32,502 nt of DNA from Pelomonas sp. KK5 (GTDB lineage Bacteria > Pseudomonadota > Gammaproteobacteria > Burkholderiales > Burkholderiaceae_C). The position numbers and the translations under genes were made by a program. Of the stretch, positions 18,108 to 26,170 are shown piece by piece. Under the pieces are notes generated by a model. It did not search any database and was not told the DNA's origin. It saw only the letters and a program-made list of their open reading frames with translations. How positions within the stretch are numbered: the stretch's first letter is position 1; each line of letters opens with the position of its first letter. Location: NCBI RefSeq assembly GCF_001984095.1, contig NZ_LYVQ01000056.1:1-32502 (forward strand), read 5' to 3'.

Positions 18108-19373
18108 ATGCAACGCACTTTCATCGCCGCTGCCGCCACGCTGCTGCTGGCCATCGGCGCCACCACCGGCGCGATGGCCCAGACGACCAAGCTGCGCGTG
18201 TTCGCCGGCGGCTCCGGCCAGCGCCCGGACCTGATGCGCAAGCTGTTCGACCAGTACCAGCAGAAGAACCCCGGCGTCAGCGTCGAGATGGAGACCGGCG
18301 GCGCCACCTCCGAGCTGCAGCGCCAGTACCTCAGCACCGTGCTGAACGCCAAGGACCCGGCGATCGACATCTACATGATCGACATCGTCAACCCGGCCCA
18401 GTACTACGGCGCCGGCTGGCTGGAGCCGCTGGACGCCTACCTCGGCGCGCCGGCCACCGCGCTCAAGCCCTACCTGCCCTTCTATGCCTCGGCCGACGTG
18501 ATCGACGGCAAGCTGGCGGCGATGCCGGCCTTCGCCGACGCGCTGTTCATGTACTACCGCAAGGACCTGCTGGAGAAGTACAAGATCGCCGAGCCCAAGA
18601 CCTGGGACGAGCTGAGCGCCGCCGCGAAGAAGATCCAGGCCGGCGAAGGCAACGCGAACCTGCAGGGCCTGTCCATCCAGGGCGCGCCGATCGAGGGCGC
18701 GGTCTGCACCTTCCTGCTGCCCTACTGGAGCCAGGGCAAGGACTTCAACGACGCCGCCGGCAAGCTGACGCTGGACAAGCCCGCCGCCGCCAAGGGCCTG
18801 CAGACCTGGCTGAGCCTCGTCGATGCCGGCGTCATCAAGAAGAACGTGGCCGAGGTGAAGACGCCGGACACGGTCAACGAGTTCAAGGCCGGCCAGGTGG
18901 TGTTCGCCGTCAACTGGGGCTTCGCCTGGGACCGCTTCCAGGGCGACAAGGACAGCAAGGTCGGCGGCAAGATCGGCGTGATGCCGCTGCCGGCGATGGC
19001 CGGCGGCAAGAGCGCCACCTGCGTGGGCGGCTGGCAGTGGGCGGTCAGCGCCTTCTCGAAGTCCAAGGCCGAGAGCGCCAAGCTGGTGAAGTTCCTGGCC
19101 AGCCCCGAGGCGAGCAAGTTCCTGGCGGTGGAAGGCTCGCTGCTGCCGACCTACGCCAGCGTCTACACCGATGCCGACGTGGTCAAGGCCGTGCCCTGGT
19201 TCAAGGACGCCGGCCCGGTGGTGGTGGCCGGCCGCAGCCGTCCGCTGTCGCGCGACTACGGCCAGGTCAGCGATGCGATCCGCACGACGACGAGCGCGGT
19301 GCTGGCTCGCACGAAGAAGCCCGATGAAGGCGTCGCCGAGATCGAATCCCGCCTGCGCCGCGTGATGCGTTAA
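18108..19373 (+). CDS. Sugar ABC importer periplasmic binding protein (CUT1)
   Basis: A 421-residue extracellular solute-binding protein, family 1. The signal peptide runs to Ala-Met-Ala24, with mature protein starting QTTKLRVFAGG. The segment DGKLAAMPAFADALFMYYRKDLLEKY at about 137-162 and the WDELSAAAKKI block are typical of disaccharide-type (trehalose/maltose-like) receptors. AAGGAGACATCC precedes the ATG. Being separated from the permeases by a 167-base hairpin-rich spacer fits the usual need for excess binding protein. In the proposed scheme it binds sulfoquinovosyl glycerol, as SmoF does in agrobacteria; a structure-based check is required, since ligand residues are not recognisable here. 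Confidence 0.9.
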   Translation: MQRTFIAAAATLLLAIGATTGAMAQTTKLRVFAGGSGQRPDLMRKLFDQYQQKNPGVSVEMETGGATSELQRQYLSTVLNAKDPAIDIYMIDIVNPAQYYGAGWLEPLDAYLGAPATALKPYLPFYASADVIDGKLAAMPAFADALFMYYRKDLLEKYKIAEPKTWDELSAAAKKIQAGEGNANLQGLSIQGAPIEGAVCTFLLPYWSQGKDFNDAAGKLTLDKPAAAKGLQTWLSLVDAGVIKKNVAEVKTPDTVNEFKAGQVVFAVNWGFAWDRFQGDKDSKVGGKIGVMPLPAMAGGKSATCVGGWQWAVSAFSKSKAESAKLVKFLASPEASKFLAVEGSLLPTYASVYTDADVVKAVPWFKDAGPVVVAGRSRPLSRDYGQVSDAIRTTTSAVLARTKKPDEGVAEIESRLRRVMR

Positions 19374-19540
19374 CCATGGAGCCCCTCGCCCAGTCTCGCC
19401 CCGCTGAACGCGGGCTCGCCCGGTCGGTCCCCCGAGGGGACGACGAGGCTCGCGGCTTCGAGCCGCAAGCCTCGCCAAACGGGCCGGCTTGGGGCGGCCC
19501 GGCGCTCGGCCCCAAACACAACGCCACCGGACAACTCACC
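19374..19540. repeat. Hairpin-rich spacer between binding protein and permease genes
   Basis: A 167-base gap with four consecutive inverted repeats: 19400-19414 (CCCGC/GCGGG), 19427-19441 (GTCCCC/GGGGAC), 19444-19474 (14-base arms with 13 pairs and a three-base loop) and 19489-19515 (TTGGGGC/GCCCCAA). An ATG at 19376 opens a frame through it into the permease, but the 55 extra residues are low complexity and lack a ribosome binding site. Probably a mosaic intergenic repeat that sets relative expression of upstream and downstream genes. Confidence 0.7.
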
Positions 19541-20422
19541 ATGTTCGACAAACTGAAGGATCCGGGCGAGAAGACCCTCGCCTTCCTGCTGCTGGCGCCG
19601 GCCTTCGTGCTGCTCGCGCTGATCGTCGTCTACCCGATCGGCAAGCTGATCTGGAACAGCTTCTTCGACCTGCGGCTCTCGGGCGGCGCGGCGAAATTCG
19701 TCGGCATCGAGAACTACGCGATGGCGCTGAAGGATCCGGACTTCTGGAACGCCACCGGCAACACGCTGCTGATCACGCTGGTCACCGTGCCCGGCGCGCT
19801 GGTGGTGGGCCTGGGCCTGGCGATGCTGGCCAATCTGCCCTTCCGCCGCCGCTGGCCGGTGCGCCTGGCGCTGCTGCTGCCCTGGGCGCTGCCGCTGGCC
19901 TTCGTGGGCCTGATCTTCGCGTGGTTCTTCCACACCGAGTTCGGCGTCGTCAACGATCTGCTGCGCCGCGCCTTCGGCCTGGAGCCGACGATGTGGCTGC
20001 TGTCCCCGCGCATGGCCTTCGCGGCGATCTGCCTGGCCATCATCTGGAAGACCTCGTCCTTCATGGCGCTGATCCTGCTGGCCGGCCTGCAGATGATTCC
20101 CAAATCGCTGTACGAGGCGGCCGAGGTGGACGGCGCGAGCAAGCTGCAGCAGTTCTGGCAGATCACGATCCCGATGCTGATGCCCTCGATCATCGTGGCG
20201 CTGATCTTCCGCACGATCACCGCGCTGCAGACCTTCGACATCCCGGTGACGATGACCCACGGCGGCCCCGGCAACAGCACGCAGACGCTGGCCATGCTGA
20301 TCCACGCCACCACGATCGACTACCTCGACGTCGGCTACGGCTCCACGCTGGCGGTGCTGATGTTCCTGATCTCGCTGGTCGTCACCGGCTTCTACCTGAA
20401 GCGCATCGGAGGGAATGCCTGA
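19541..20422 (+). CDS. Sugar ABC importer permease (MalF-like)
   Basis: A 293-residue CUT1 permease with about six membrane helices. It opens with a helix around LAFLLLAPAFVLLALIVVYP and carries the EAA loop YEAAEVDGASKLQQFWQITIP, which docks onto the ATPase. The start is placed at the ATG at 19541, right before the first cytoplasmic/membrane segment, because the open frame upstream (from 19376) is repeat-derived. No strong Shine-Dalgarno is visible before it, which is unusual within this operon. It overlaps the next permease by one base (TGATG). Confidence 0.88.
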   Translation: MFDKLKDPGEKTLAFLLLAPAFVLLALIVVYPIGKLIWNSFFDLRLSGGAAKFVGIENYAMALKDPDFWNATGNTLLITLVTVPGALVVGLGLAMLANLPFRRRWPVRLALLLPWALPLAFVGLIFAWFFHTEFGVVNDLLRRAFGLEPTMWLLSPRMAFAAICLAIIWKTSSFMALILLAGLQMIPKSLYEAAEVDGASKLQQFWQITIPMLMPSIIVALIFRTITALQTFDIPVTMTHGGPGNSTQTLAMLIHATTIDYLDVGYGSTLAVLMFLISLVVTGFYLKRIGGNA

Positions 20423-21252
20423 TGAACAACCTGTTCTCTTCCAAATGGCTGCGCTTCGTGGCGGCCACGATGGTGGTGGTCAACGGCTTCTTCCCGGCCG
20501 TGTGGATCCTGCTCACCTCGCTGAAGACCGAGGGCGAGCTGGTCAGCAAGCCCATCACCTACTGGCCGCACAACCCGGTGCTGGAGAACTATGTCCGCGC
20601 CTTCACCGACCAGCCGCTGCTGAAGTACCTGGGCAACAGCTTCATGGTGGCGATCCTGTCCACCGCGCTCTCGCTGCTGGTGGCCTCGGGCGCCGCCTAT
20701 GCGATCGCGCGGCTGAACCTGAAGCGCCGCCAGCTGATCCTGACCTGCATCGTGGCCTCCAGCATGTTCCCGCTGGTGACGCTGCTGGTGCCGATCTTCG
20801 AGACGATGCGCCAGCTCGACCTGCTCAACACCTACACGGCCCTGGTGCTGCCCTATACGGTGCTGAACCTGCCGGTCTGCACGCTGGTGCTGGTGAGCTT
20901 CTTCCAGAGCATCCCCAAGGACCTGGAGAACGCCGCGATGATCGACGGCTGCACGCGCATGGGCGCGCTGTTCAAGATCGTCGTGCCGCTGGCCGCGCCG
21001 GGCGTGTTCACCGCCGGCATCCTCGGCTTCGTCAACGCCTGGGACGAGTTCCTGCTGGCCCTGTCGCTGAACTCCAGCGCCACGATGCGCACGCTGCCGG
21101 TGGGCATCTCGCTGTACCAGGGCGAGTTCACCTTCCCCTGGCCGACGATCTCGGCCGCACTGATCGTCGCCATCGTGCCGGTGGCCATACTGATCGCCGT
21201 GTTCCAGGAGCGCGTCGTCGGCGGCCTGACGCAGGGGGGGCTGAAGGGCTGA
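20422..21252 (+). CDS. Sugar ABC importer permease (MalG-like)
   Basis: A 276-residue CUT1 permease, partner of the preceding one. The N-terminal helix VVVNGFFPAVWILLTSLK, the WPHNPVLENYVRAF periplasmic segment and the EAA loop LENAAMIDGCTRMGALFKIVVP are typical of MalG-type subunits. It starts one base into the previous stop codon, behind GGAGGGAA. It completes the ATPase, binding protein, permease, permease set. The C-terminus ends in ERVVGGLTQGGLKG, a conserved MalG-type tail. Confidence 0.93.
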   Translation: MNNLFSSKWLRFVAATMVVVNGFFPAVWILLTSLKTEGELVSKPITYWPHNPVLENYVRAFTDQPLLKYLGNSFMVAILSTALSLLVASGAAYAIARLNLKRRQLILTCIVASSMFPLVTLLVPIFETMRQLDLLNTYTALVLPYTVLNLPVCTLVLVSFFQSIPKDLENAAMIDGCTRMGALFKIVVPLAAPGVFTAGILGFVNAWDEFLLALSLNSSATMRTLPVGISLYQGEFTFPWPTISAALIVAIVPVAILIAVFQERVVGGLTQGGLKG

Positions 21253-21369
21253 CCCTCACTCGCAACAACTGAATCACCAACCGGGCTTGTCGAGAAGACG
21301 GGCCCGCCGGGCGGAGCTTTGCCCGACGCATTTCTCACCACCACCACCGCAACAAAAGACGGAGACGAC

Positions 21370-22506
21370 ATGAAGACGAAGAAGACCGCACTGACCCTCG
21401 CCGCCCTGGCGCTGACCGGCACCGCCGCCCTCGCGCAGACGAGCAACGTCACGATCGCCGGCCGCGTGGACATGGGCCTGCAGTACGTGGACACCGGCGT
21501 CAACAAGATGAAGCGCGTGGACAGCGGCACCTACACCGCCTCGCGCCTGATCATGCGCGGCAACGAGGACCTGGGCGACGGCCTTTCCGCGCTGTTCTAC
21601 CTGGAGCACCGCTTCAACGCCGACACCGGCGCCGCGCAGAGCGCCGCCAAGTTCTGGAACGCCGGCTCCTACGTGGGCCTGTCCAGCAAGGACTGGGGCA
21701 CGGTGACGCTGGGCCGTCAGTACACGCCGATCTTCTGGTCCTTCCTGTTCGCCGACGACACCGGCCCGCTGAAGCTGCACGGCTACAGCGCGCTGCAGTC
21801 GGTGCAGCGCAGCAACTTCGCCCGCATCCGCGCCAGCGCCTCGCCGATCAAGGCGGCCGGCTCGCTGGACACGATCTCCGGCGGCATCTACTCGCTGGGC
21901 ATCACCTCGGCCTTCGAGGACAACCAGATCGTCTACAAGACGCCCACCTTCGGCGGCGGCTTCACCGCGATGCTCTCGGCCGAGGCGCCGGAAGGCTACG
22001 CGGCCGGCAGCGGCAAGCTGTTCAGCGGCAATATCGAGTACCGCAAGGGCCCGCTGTACGCCTCGGTCGCGGCCACCACCAAGGAAGGCACGGTGCCGGC
22101 CGGCGGCGGCCTGAAGCAGAAGGTCAGCGAGCAGCTCGCCAGCGCGATGTACGAGGTGATGCCCGGCTTCAAGCTCTGGGGCAATATCCACCCGTGGCAG
22201 ATGAAGTCGGTCGCCAGCACCGAGCTGAAGGGCCACGACTGGATGCTCGGCGCCTCCTACTGGTTCGCCCAGAGCGAGCTGTGGGTCAACTTCGCCAGCA
22301 AGAAGCTGAAGAACTGCACCGACTGCGATTCGTCCGGCTGGGGCATCGGCTACCACTACTTCCTGTCCAAGCGCACCGAGCTGTACGCCTCGATCGCCCA
22401 GGTCAGCAACGACGCCAACTCGGCCAACTCGCTGAACGGCTTCGCGCCGGACAACTTCGGCCTGAAGGTCCGCGCCACCTCGGTGGGCATCGCAACGACC
22501 TTCTAA
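21370..22506 (+). CDS. Outer-membrane porin (Burkholderiales OmpC-like), second copy
   Basis: A 378-residue porin. The signal peptide ends Ala-Leu-Ala22 and the mature protein starts QTSNVTIAGRVDMGLQYVDTG. The SRLIMRGNEDLGDGLSALFYLEHRF block and terminal Phe (ATTF) are family hallmarks. The ATG at 21370 has GGAGACGAC directly upstream; a longer frame from 21319 lacks a signal-like start. It lies in the sugar operon between the permeases and the Gfo/Idh/MocA gene, so it is the likely outer-membrane entry for the same small glycoside. The 117-base upstream gap contains a weak hairpin (21308-21325) but no obvious promoter. It is only distantly like the porin at 11193. Confidence 0.92.
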   Translation: MKTKKTALTLAALALTGTAALAQTSNVTIAGRVDMGLQYVDTGVNKMKRVDSGTYTASRLIMRGNEDLGDGLSALFYLEHRFNADTGAAQSAAKFWNAGSYVGLSSKDWGTVTLGRQYTPIFWSFLFADDTGPLKLHGYSALQSVQRSNFARIRASASPIKAAGSLDTISGGIYSLGITSAFEDNQIVYKTPTFGGGFTAMLSAEAPEGYAAGSGKLFSGNIEYRKGPLYASVAATTKEGTVPAGGGLKQKVSEQLASAMYEVMPGFKLWGNIHPWQMKSVASTELKGHDWMLGASYWFAQSELWVNFASKKLKNCTDCDSSGWGIGYHYFLSKRTELYASIAQVSNDANSANSLNGFAPDNFGLKVRATSVGIATTF

Positions 22507-22554
22507 GAGCGCAGACTCCCTCCTGCACCCACCCACCTCCCTCCATCACGCATC

Positions 22555-23676
22555 ATGGACAAGACGATCACCCGCTACGGCATCATCGGCTGCGGCAGCA
22601 TGGGCCGCGAGCACATCGAGAACATCAAGGCCCTGCCCGGGGCGCTGGTGACGGCCATCGCCGACACCCACGCCGCCAGCCTCGATGCCGCGATGGCGCT
22701 GCTGCCCTTCTCGCCGCCGAAGGCCTTCTCCGACCACAAGGAACTGCTGGCCAGCGGCCTGTGCGACGCGGTCGTCATCGCCACGCCCAACTTCACGCAC
22801 ATCGAGATGATGCGCGACGCCCTGGCCACCGACCTGCACATCCTGGTCGAGAAGCCGCTGGTGACGCGGGTGGAGGACGGCGTGGACATGATGCGCCGGG
22901 CCGAGGGCCGCAAGGGCCTGGTGTGGGTGGCGCAGGAGTACCGCTACATGCCGCCGGTGGCCGAGATGATCCGCATGGCGCACCAGGGCGCCGTCGGCAC
23001 GATGCACCAGGTCGCGATCCGCGAGCACCGCGAGCCCTTCTACCCCAAGGTGGGCGACTGGAACCGCTTCACGGCCAACACCGGCGGCACGCTGGTGGAG
23101 AAGTGCTGCCACTACTTCAACCTGATGGACCTGATCCTGAAGGAGAAGCCGCTGCGCGTGTTCGCCAGCGGCGGCCAGCGCGTCAACCACCTGGACGAAA
23201 GCTATGGCGGCCAGCGCCCGGACATCCTCGACAGCGCCTTCGTGATCGTCGAGTACCCGAGCGGCGCGCGCGCCAGCCTGGACCTGTGCATGTTCGCCGA
23301 GAACTCGGTGGACAACGAGCAGATCGTCATCGTCGGCGACGAGGGCAAGCTGGAATCGCTGCTGCCCTCGCTGACGCTGCGCTACGGCCGCCGCGAGGAC
23401 TGGGGCCGCCGCGAGGTCTGGGGCCAGCCCTCGGGCAGCGGCAAGGGCGTGTCGGTGCGCCGCGTGTGGGACACCAACATCAAGTACGCGGGCCAGCATT
23501 TCGGCGCCTCCTACATCGAGCACCAGCACTTCCTCGACGCGATCCGCACCGGCAAGCCGGCTGAGATCACGCTGGAGGAAGGCCTGCGCAGCGTGGCCAC
23601 GGGCCTGGCCGCGCATCGCAGCATCGAGACGGGCCAGGCGGTCGCGCTGCGCGACGTGCTGCCGGCGGGCTGGTGA
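22555..23676 (+). CDS. Gfo/Idh/MocA-family NAD-dependent protein (candidate GH188 sulfoquinovosidase)
   Basis: A 373-residue protein. The Rossmann fingerprint Gly12-x-Gly14-x-x-Gly17 (GCGSMG) is followed by the family motif Glu99-Lys100-Pro101, then a segment with Lys183, His186 and Asp192 (EKCCHYFNLMD) where family enzymes keep catalytic residues. By family it is an NAD(P)-dependent oxidoreductase annotated like inositol or sugar dehydrogenases. However, the operon already has an SDR sugar dehydrogenase and contains no hydrolytic glycosidase. Known NAD-dependent sulfoquinovosidases (SqgA, GH188) belong to this superfamily and act by transient oxidation at the sugar ring, which would fit a role in freeing sulfoquinovose and glycerol. 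Family certain; glycosidase role is inference. It could instead be a second sugar 1-dehydrogenase. Confidence 0.9.
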   Translation: MDKTITRYGIIGCGSMGREHIENIKALPGALVTAIADTHAASLDAAMALLPFSPPKAFSDHKELLASGLCDAVVIATPNFTHIEMMRDALATDLHILVEKPLVTRVEDGVDMMRRAEGRKGLVWVAQEYRYMPPVAEMIRMAHQGAVGTMHQVAIREHREPFYPKVGDWNRFTANTGGTLVEKCCHYFNLMDLILKEKPLRVFASGGQRVNHLDESYGGQRPDILDSAFVIVEYPSGARASLDLCMFAENSVDNEQIVIVGDEGKLESLLPSLTLRYGRREDWGRREVWGQPSGSGKGVSVRRVWDTNIKYAGQHFGASYIEHQHFLDAIRTGKPAEITLEEGLRSVATGLAAHRSIETGQAVALRDVLPAGW

Positions 23677-23687
23677 GGTAACTCGTT

Positions 23688-24509
23688 ATGCAAGCGGTGG
23701 AGCTGAGGGCGGGCGAGATGCGGCTGCTGCTGCGGCCGGATCTCGGCGGCAGCATCGCCGGGCTCTGGCAGGGTGGGCGCGAGGTGCTTGCGCAAGGCCC
23801 GCGCGGCTCGGCCTGCTTCCCGCTCGTGCCTTACTCGAACCGGCTGGGCGACCGACGCTTCTCGTGGCGCGGCGAGGACTTCGCGACGGCGCCGAACTTC
23901 GGAGACAGCCCGCATTCGCTGCACGGGGTCGGCTGGCTGCGCGCCTGGTCCGTCGTCAAGGCCGACGATCATTCGGCCACGCTGCGCTACGAGCATGAGC
24001 CTGACGAACACTGGCCTTTCGCCTTCATCGCCGAGCAGCGCTTCGAGCTGCACGCTGACGCGCTGGCGATGACGCTTCAGCTCACCAACACCGACCGCCG
24101 CGAGCAGCCGGTCGGTCTCGGCTGGCACCCGTATTTCCCTCGGCGGGACCGCAGCCATCTGCGGATGACGCTGGCCCAGCGCTGGGAGGTGGACGAGCGG
24201 CAGATCCCGACGCATGCCGTGTCGATCGACGGCATCGATGCCGACGTGGCCACGCTGGCCTGGGACCACTGCTTCACCGGCTGGCGCGGCGCCGCGCAGA
24301 TCGAGGATGAGGTCTTCCGCCTGCGCCTCACGTCCTCGCTGAATCGCGCCGTCGTCTTCACGCCACCCGGCCGCGACTTCTTCTGCGTGGAGCCGGTCAG
24401 CCACGTCAACGACGCGGTCCATTTCCCCGACCCGCTGGCCCGCGGCCTCGTCGCCCTGGCGCCTGGCGCCACGCTCGCCGCCTCGATGCGGCTGGACATC
24501 CAAGCATGA
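23688..24509 (+). CDS. Aldose 1-epimerase family mutarotase (candidate sulfoquinovose mutarotase)
   Basis: A 273-residue galactose-mutarotase-like protein. It interconverts alpha and beta anomers of a free sugar. Recognisable elements are PYSNR (48-52), the catalytic His79 in HSLHGVGW, His147 in GLGWHPYF and the general base Glu235 in FFCVEPVSH. The ATG at 23688 follows GAGGTA, 11 bases after the previous stop. The gene overlaps the lactonase start by four bases. A mutarotase is useful directly after a retaining glycosidase and before an anomer-selective dehydrogenase, and sulfoquinovose operons usually encode one. Specific sulfonate recognition cannot be seen by eye. Confidence 0.9.
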   Translation: MQAVELRAGEMRLLLRPDLGGSIAGLWQGGREVLAQGPRGSACFPLVPYSNRLGDRRFSWRGEDFATAPNFGDSPHSLHGVGWLRAWSVVKADDHSATLRYEHEPDEHWPFAFIAEQRFELHADALAMTLQLTNTDRREQPVGLGWHPYFPRRDRSHLRMTLAQRWEVDERQIPTHAVSIDGIDADVATLAWDHCFTGWRGAAQIEDEVFRLRLTSSLNRAVVFTPPGRDFFCVEPVSHVNDAVHFPDPLARGLVALAPGATLAASMRLDIQA

Positions 24510-25372
24510 TGAAAGCCCTGCCCGTCCCGCCCTGCATCGTCGGCGAATCGCCGCTGTGGCACGCCGCAGAGCAGGCGCTCTACTGGTGCGACATCGTCGG
24601 CCGGCGCCTGCACCGCTATGAACCGTCGACCGGCACACATCGCCAGTGGGATTTCGACAGCGATGTGGCCTGCTGCGCCCCGCGCGAGGCCGGCGGCCTG
24701 ATGCTGGCGCGGCGCGACGGGCTGTGGACCTTCGATCCGGCCAGCGACGCCCTGCACAAGCTCGCCGACGCGCCCTACGACGCCGCCGTCGAGCGCTTCA
24801 ACGACGGCAAGGCCGGCCCCGACGGCGCCTTCTGGGTCGGGACGATCTACGAGCCGCGCGACAAGCCGGCCGCCTCGCTGTACCGCTGGCGTAACGCTGT
24901 ACTTGAGCGCATCGCCGGCGAGGTGACCGTCAGCAACGGCCTGGCCTGGAGCCTGGACGGCAGGACGATGTACTGGTCCGACACCTGGGGGCACACGCTC
25001 TACGCCGTCGAGAACGGCCAGCGCCGCGTCTTCAAGACCTTCCCGCGCCGCGAGCCCGGCACCTCGCTGGACAGCTACGGCGGCCGCCCCGACGGCGCCG
25101 CGATGGACGCCGAGGGCTGCCTCTGGGTCGCTATGTTTGAAGGCGCGCGACTGCTGCGCCTGTCGCCCGCGGGCGAGATCCTGCGCACCATCGAACTGCC
25201 GGTGCGCTGCCCCACGATGCCCTGCTTCGGCGGCGCTGACCTTCGCACCCTCTACATCACCACCGCGAGCGAGAAGCGCCCGGCGGACGAGCTGGCCGCG
25301 ATGCCGCTCTCCGGCCGCGTGCTCGAGCTGCGCGTGGACGTGCCGGGCCTCCCGGCGAACTTCGTGAAATGA
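24506..25372 (+). CDS. SMP-30/gluconolactonase-family lactonase
   Basis: A 288-residue six-bladed beta-propeller lactonase. The metal ligands are apparent: Glu14 in VGESPLW, Asn99 in RFNDGKAGPDG, Asn144 in VSNGLAWS and Asp196 in GGRPDGAAMD. It would hydrolyse the 1,5- or 1,4-lactone made by the sugar dehydrogenase to the aldonate used by the dehydratase at 14467. Two consecutive ATGs (24506, 24509) are possible starts; the first overlaps the mutarotase stop. It overlaps the SDR by four bases as well. Under the sulfo-ED reading, its substrate is 6-deoxy-6-sulfogluconolactone. Confidence 0.92.
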   Translation: MMKALPVPPCIVGESPLWHAAEQALYWCDIVGRRLHRYEPSTGTHRQWDFDSDVACCAPREAGGLMLARRDGLWTFDPASDALHKLADAPYDAAVERFNDGKAGPDGAFWVGTIYEPRDKPAASLYRWRNAVLERIAGEVTVSNGLAWSLDGRTMYWSDTWGHTLYAVENGQRRVFKTFPRREPGTSLDSYGGRPDGAAMDAEGCLWVAMFEGARLLRLSPAGEILRTIELPVRCPTMPCFGGADLRTLYITTASEKRPADELAAMPLSGRVLELRVDVPGLPANFVK

Positions 25373-26169
25373 CCCGCATCATGATGAGCAACACCACGAT
25401 CTATCCCTCGCTGAAGGACCGCGTCGTCTTCATCTCCGGCGGCAGCTCCGGCATCGGCGCCGAGCTGGTCCGCAGCTTCGCCGCCCAGGGGGCGCGCGTG
25501 GCCTTCTGCGGCCTCAGCGCCGATGGTGGGCCGGCGGTCGTCGAGTCCGTCGTGGCTGCCGGTCATGCGGCACCCTACTTCGAGCCCTGCGATGTGCGCG
25601 ACGTGGCCGCCTACCAGGCACTGCTGGGCCGCGTCGGCGAGAAGCTGGGCGCGATCCGCGTGCTGGTCAACAACGCCGGCCGCGACGACCGGCACGCGAT
25701 GGAGGACGTCACCTCCGCCTACTGGGACGACCGCATCTCGCTGAACCTCAAGCACTACTTCTTCGCGATCCAGGCGGTGGCGCCGGGCATGGCCGCGGCC
25801 GGCGGCGGCTCGGTCATCAACATGGGCTCGGTCTCGTGGATGCGCGGCCGGCCGAACCTGGCCGGGTACACCACCGCCAAGGCCGGCATCCTGGGCCTCA
25901 CGCGCACGCTGGCCCGCGAGCTGGGCGCGCGCAACATCCGCGTCAATGCGATCGTGCCCGGCGCCATCGTCACCGAGCGCCAGACCGCGCTGCACCGCGA
26001 CCCGGCCGCCGACCAGCAGTTCCTCGACGCCCAGTGCCTGAAGATCCGTCTCGACCCCGGCCATGTGGCGCGGCCGACGCTGTTCCTGGCCGCCGACGAC
26101 AGCGACGGCATGACCGGCCAGCATGTGCTCGTGGACGCCGGGATCGCCCAGCAATCGGTGATCAGCTGA
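25369..26169 (+). CDS. SDR-family sugar 1-dehydrogenase (candidate sulfoquinovose dehydrogenase)
   Basis: A 266-residue classical short-chain dehydrogenase. The cofactor motif is Gly24-x3-Gly28-x-Gly30 (SGGSSGIG), NNAG is at 101-104, and the catalytic Ser154, Tyr167 and Lys171 are properly spaced. It would oxidise the anomeric carbon of the aldose to the lactone with NAD(P). The first ATG (25369) overlaps the lactonase stop; the ATGs at 25381 and 25384 also fit, since the family begins about there. SDR-type dehydrogenases carry out the first oxidation in the sulfo-ED pathway, but the same fold oxidises galactose, rhamnose, fucose and arabinose. A Trp157-x-Arg159 pair next to the catalytic serine is a candidate substrate contact, offered only as inference. 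Confidence 0.9.
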   Translation: MTRIMMSNTTIYPSLKDRVVFISGGSSGIGAELVRSFAAQGARVAFCGLSADGGPAVVESVVAAGHAAPYFEPCDVRDVAAYQALLGRVGEKLGAIRVLVNNAGRDDRHAMEDVTSAYWDDRISLNLKHYFFAIQAVAPGMAAAGGGSVINMGSVSWMRGRPNLAGYTTAKAGILGLTRTLARELGARNIRVNAIVPGAIVTERQTALHRDPAADQQFLDAQCLKIRLDPGHVARPTLFLAADDSDGMTGQHVLVDAGIAQQSVIS

Positions 26170-26170
26170 C

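Noticed and set aside
19376-19540. 55-residue N-terminal extension of the MalF-like permease
   Set aside because: The added part is translated from hairpin repeats, has no ribosome binding site, and family members begin near the ATG at 19541.
21301-21330. Terminator between the MalG-like permease and the second porin
   Set aside because: Only a five-base stem with an eight-base loop and no U-tract; the downstream genes look like the same operon.
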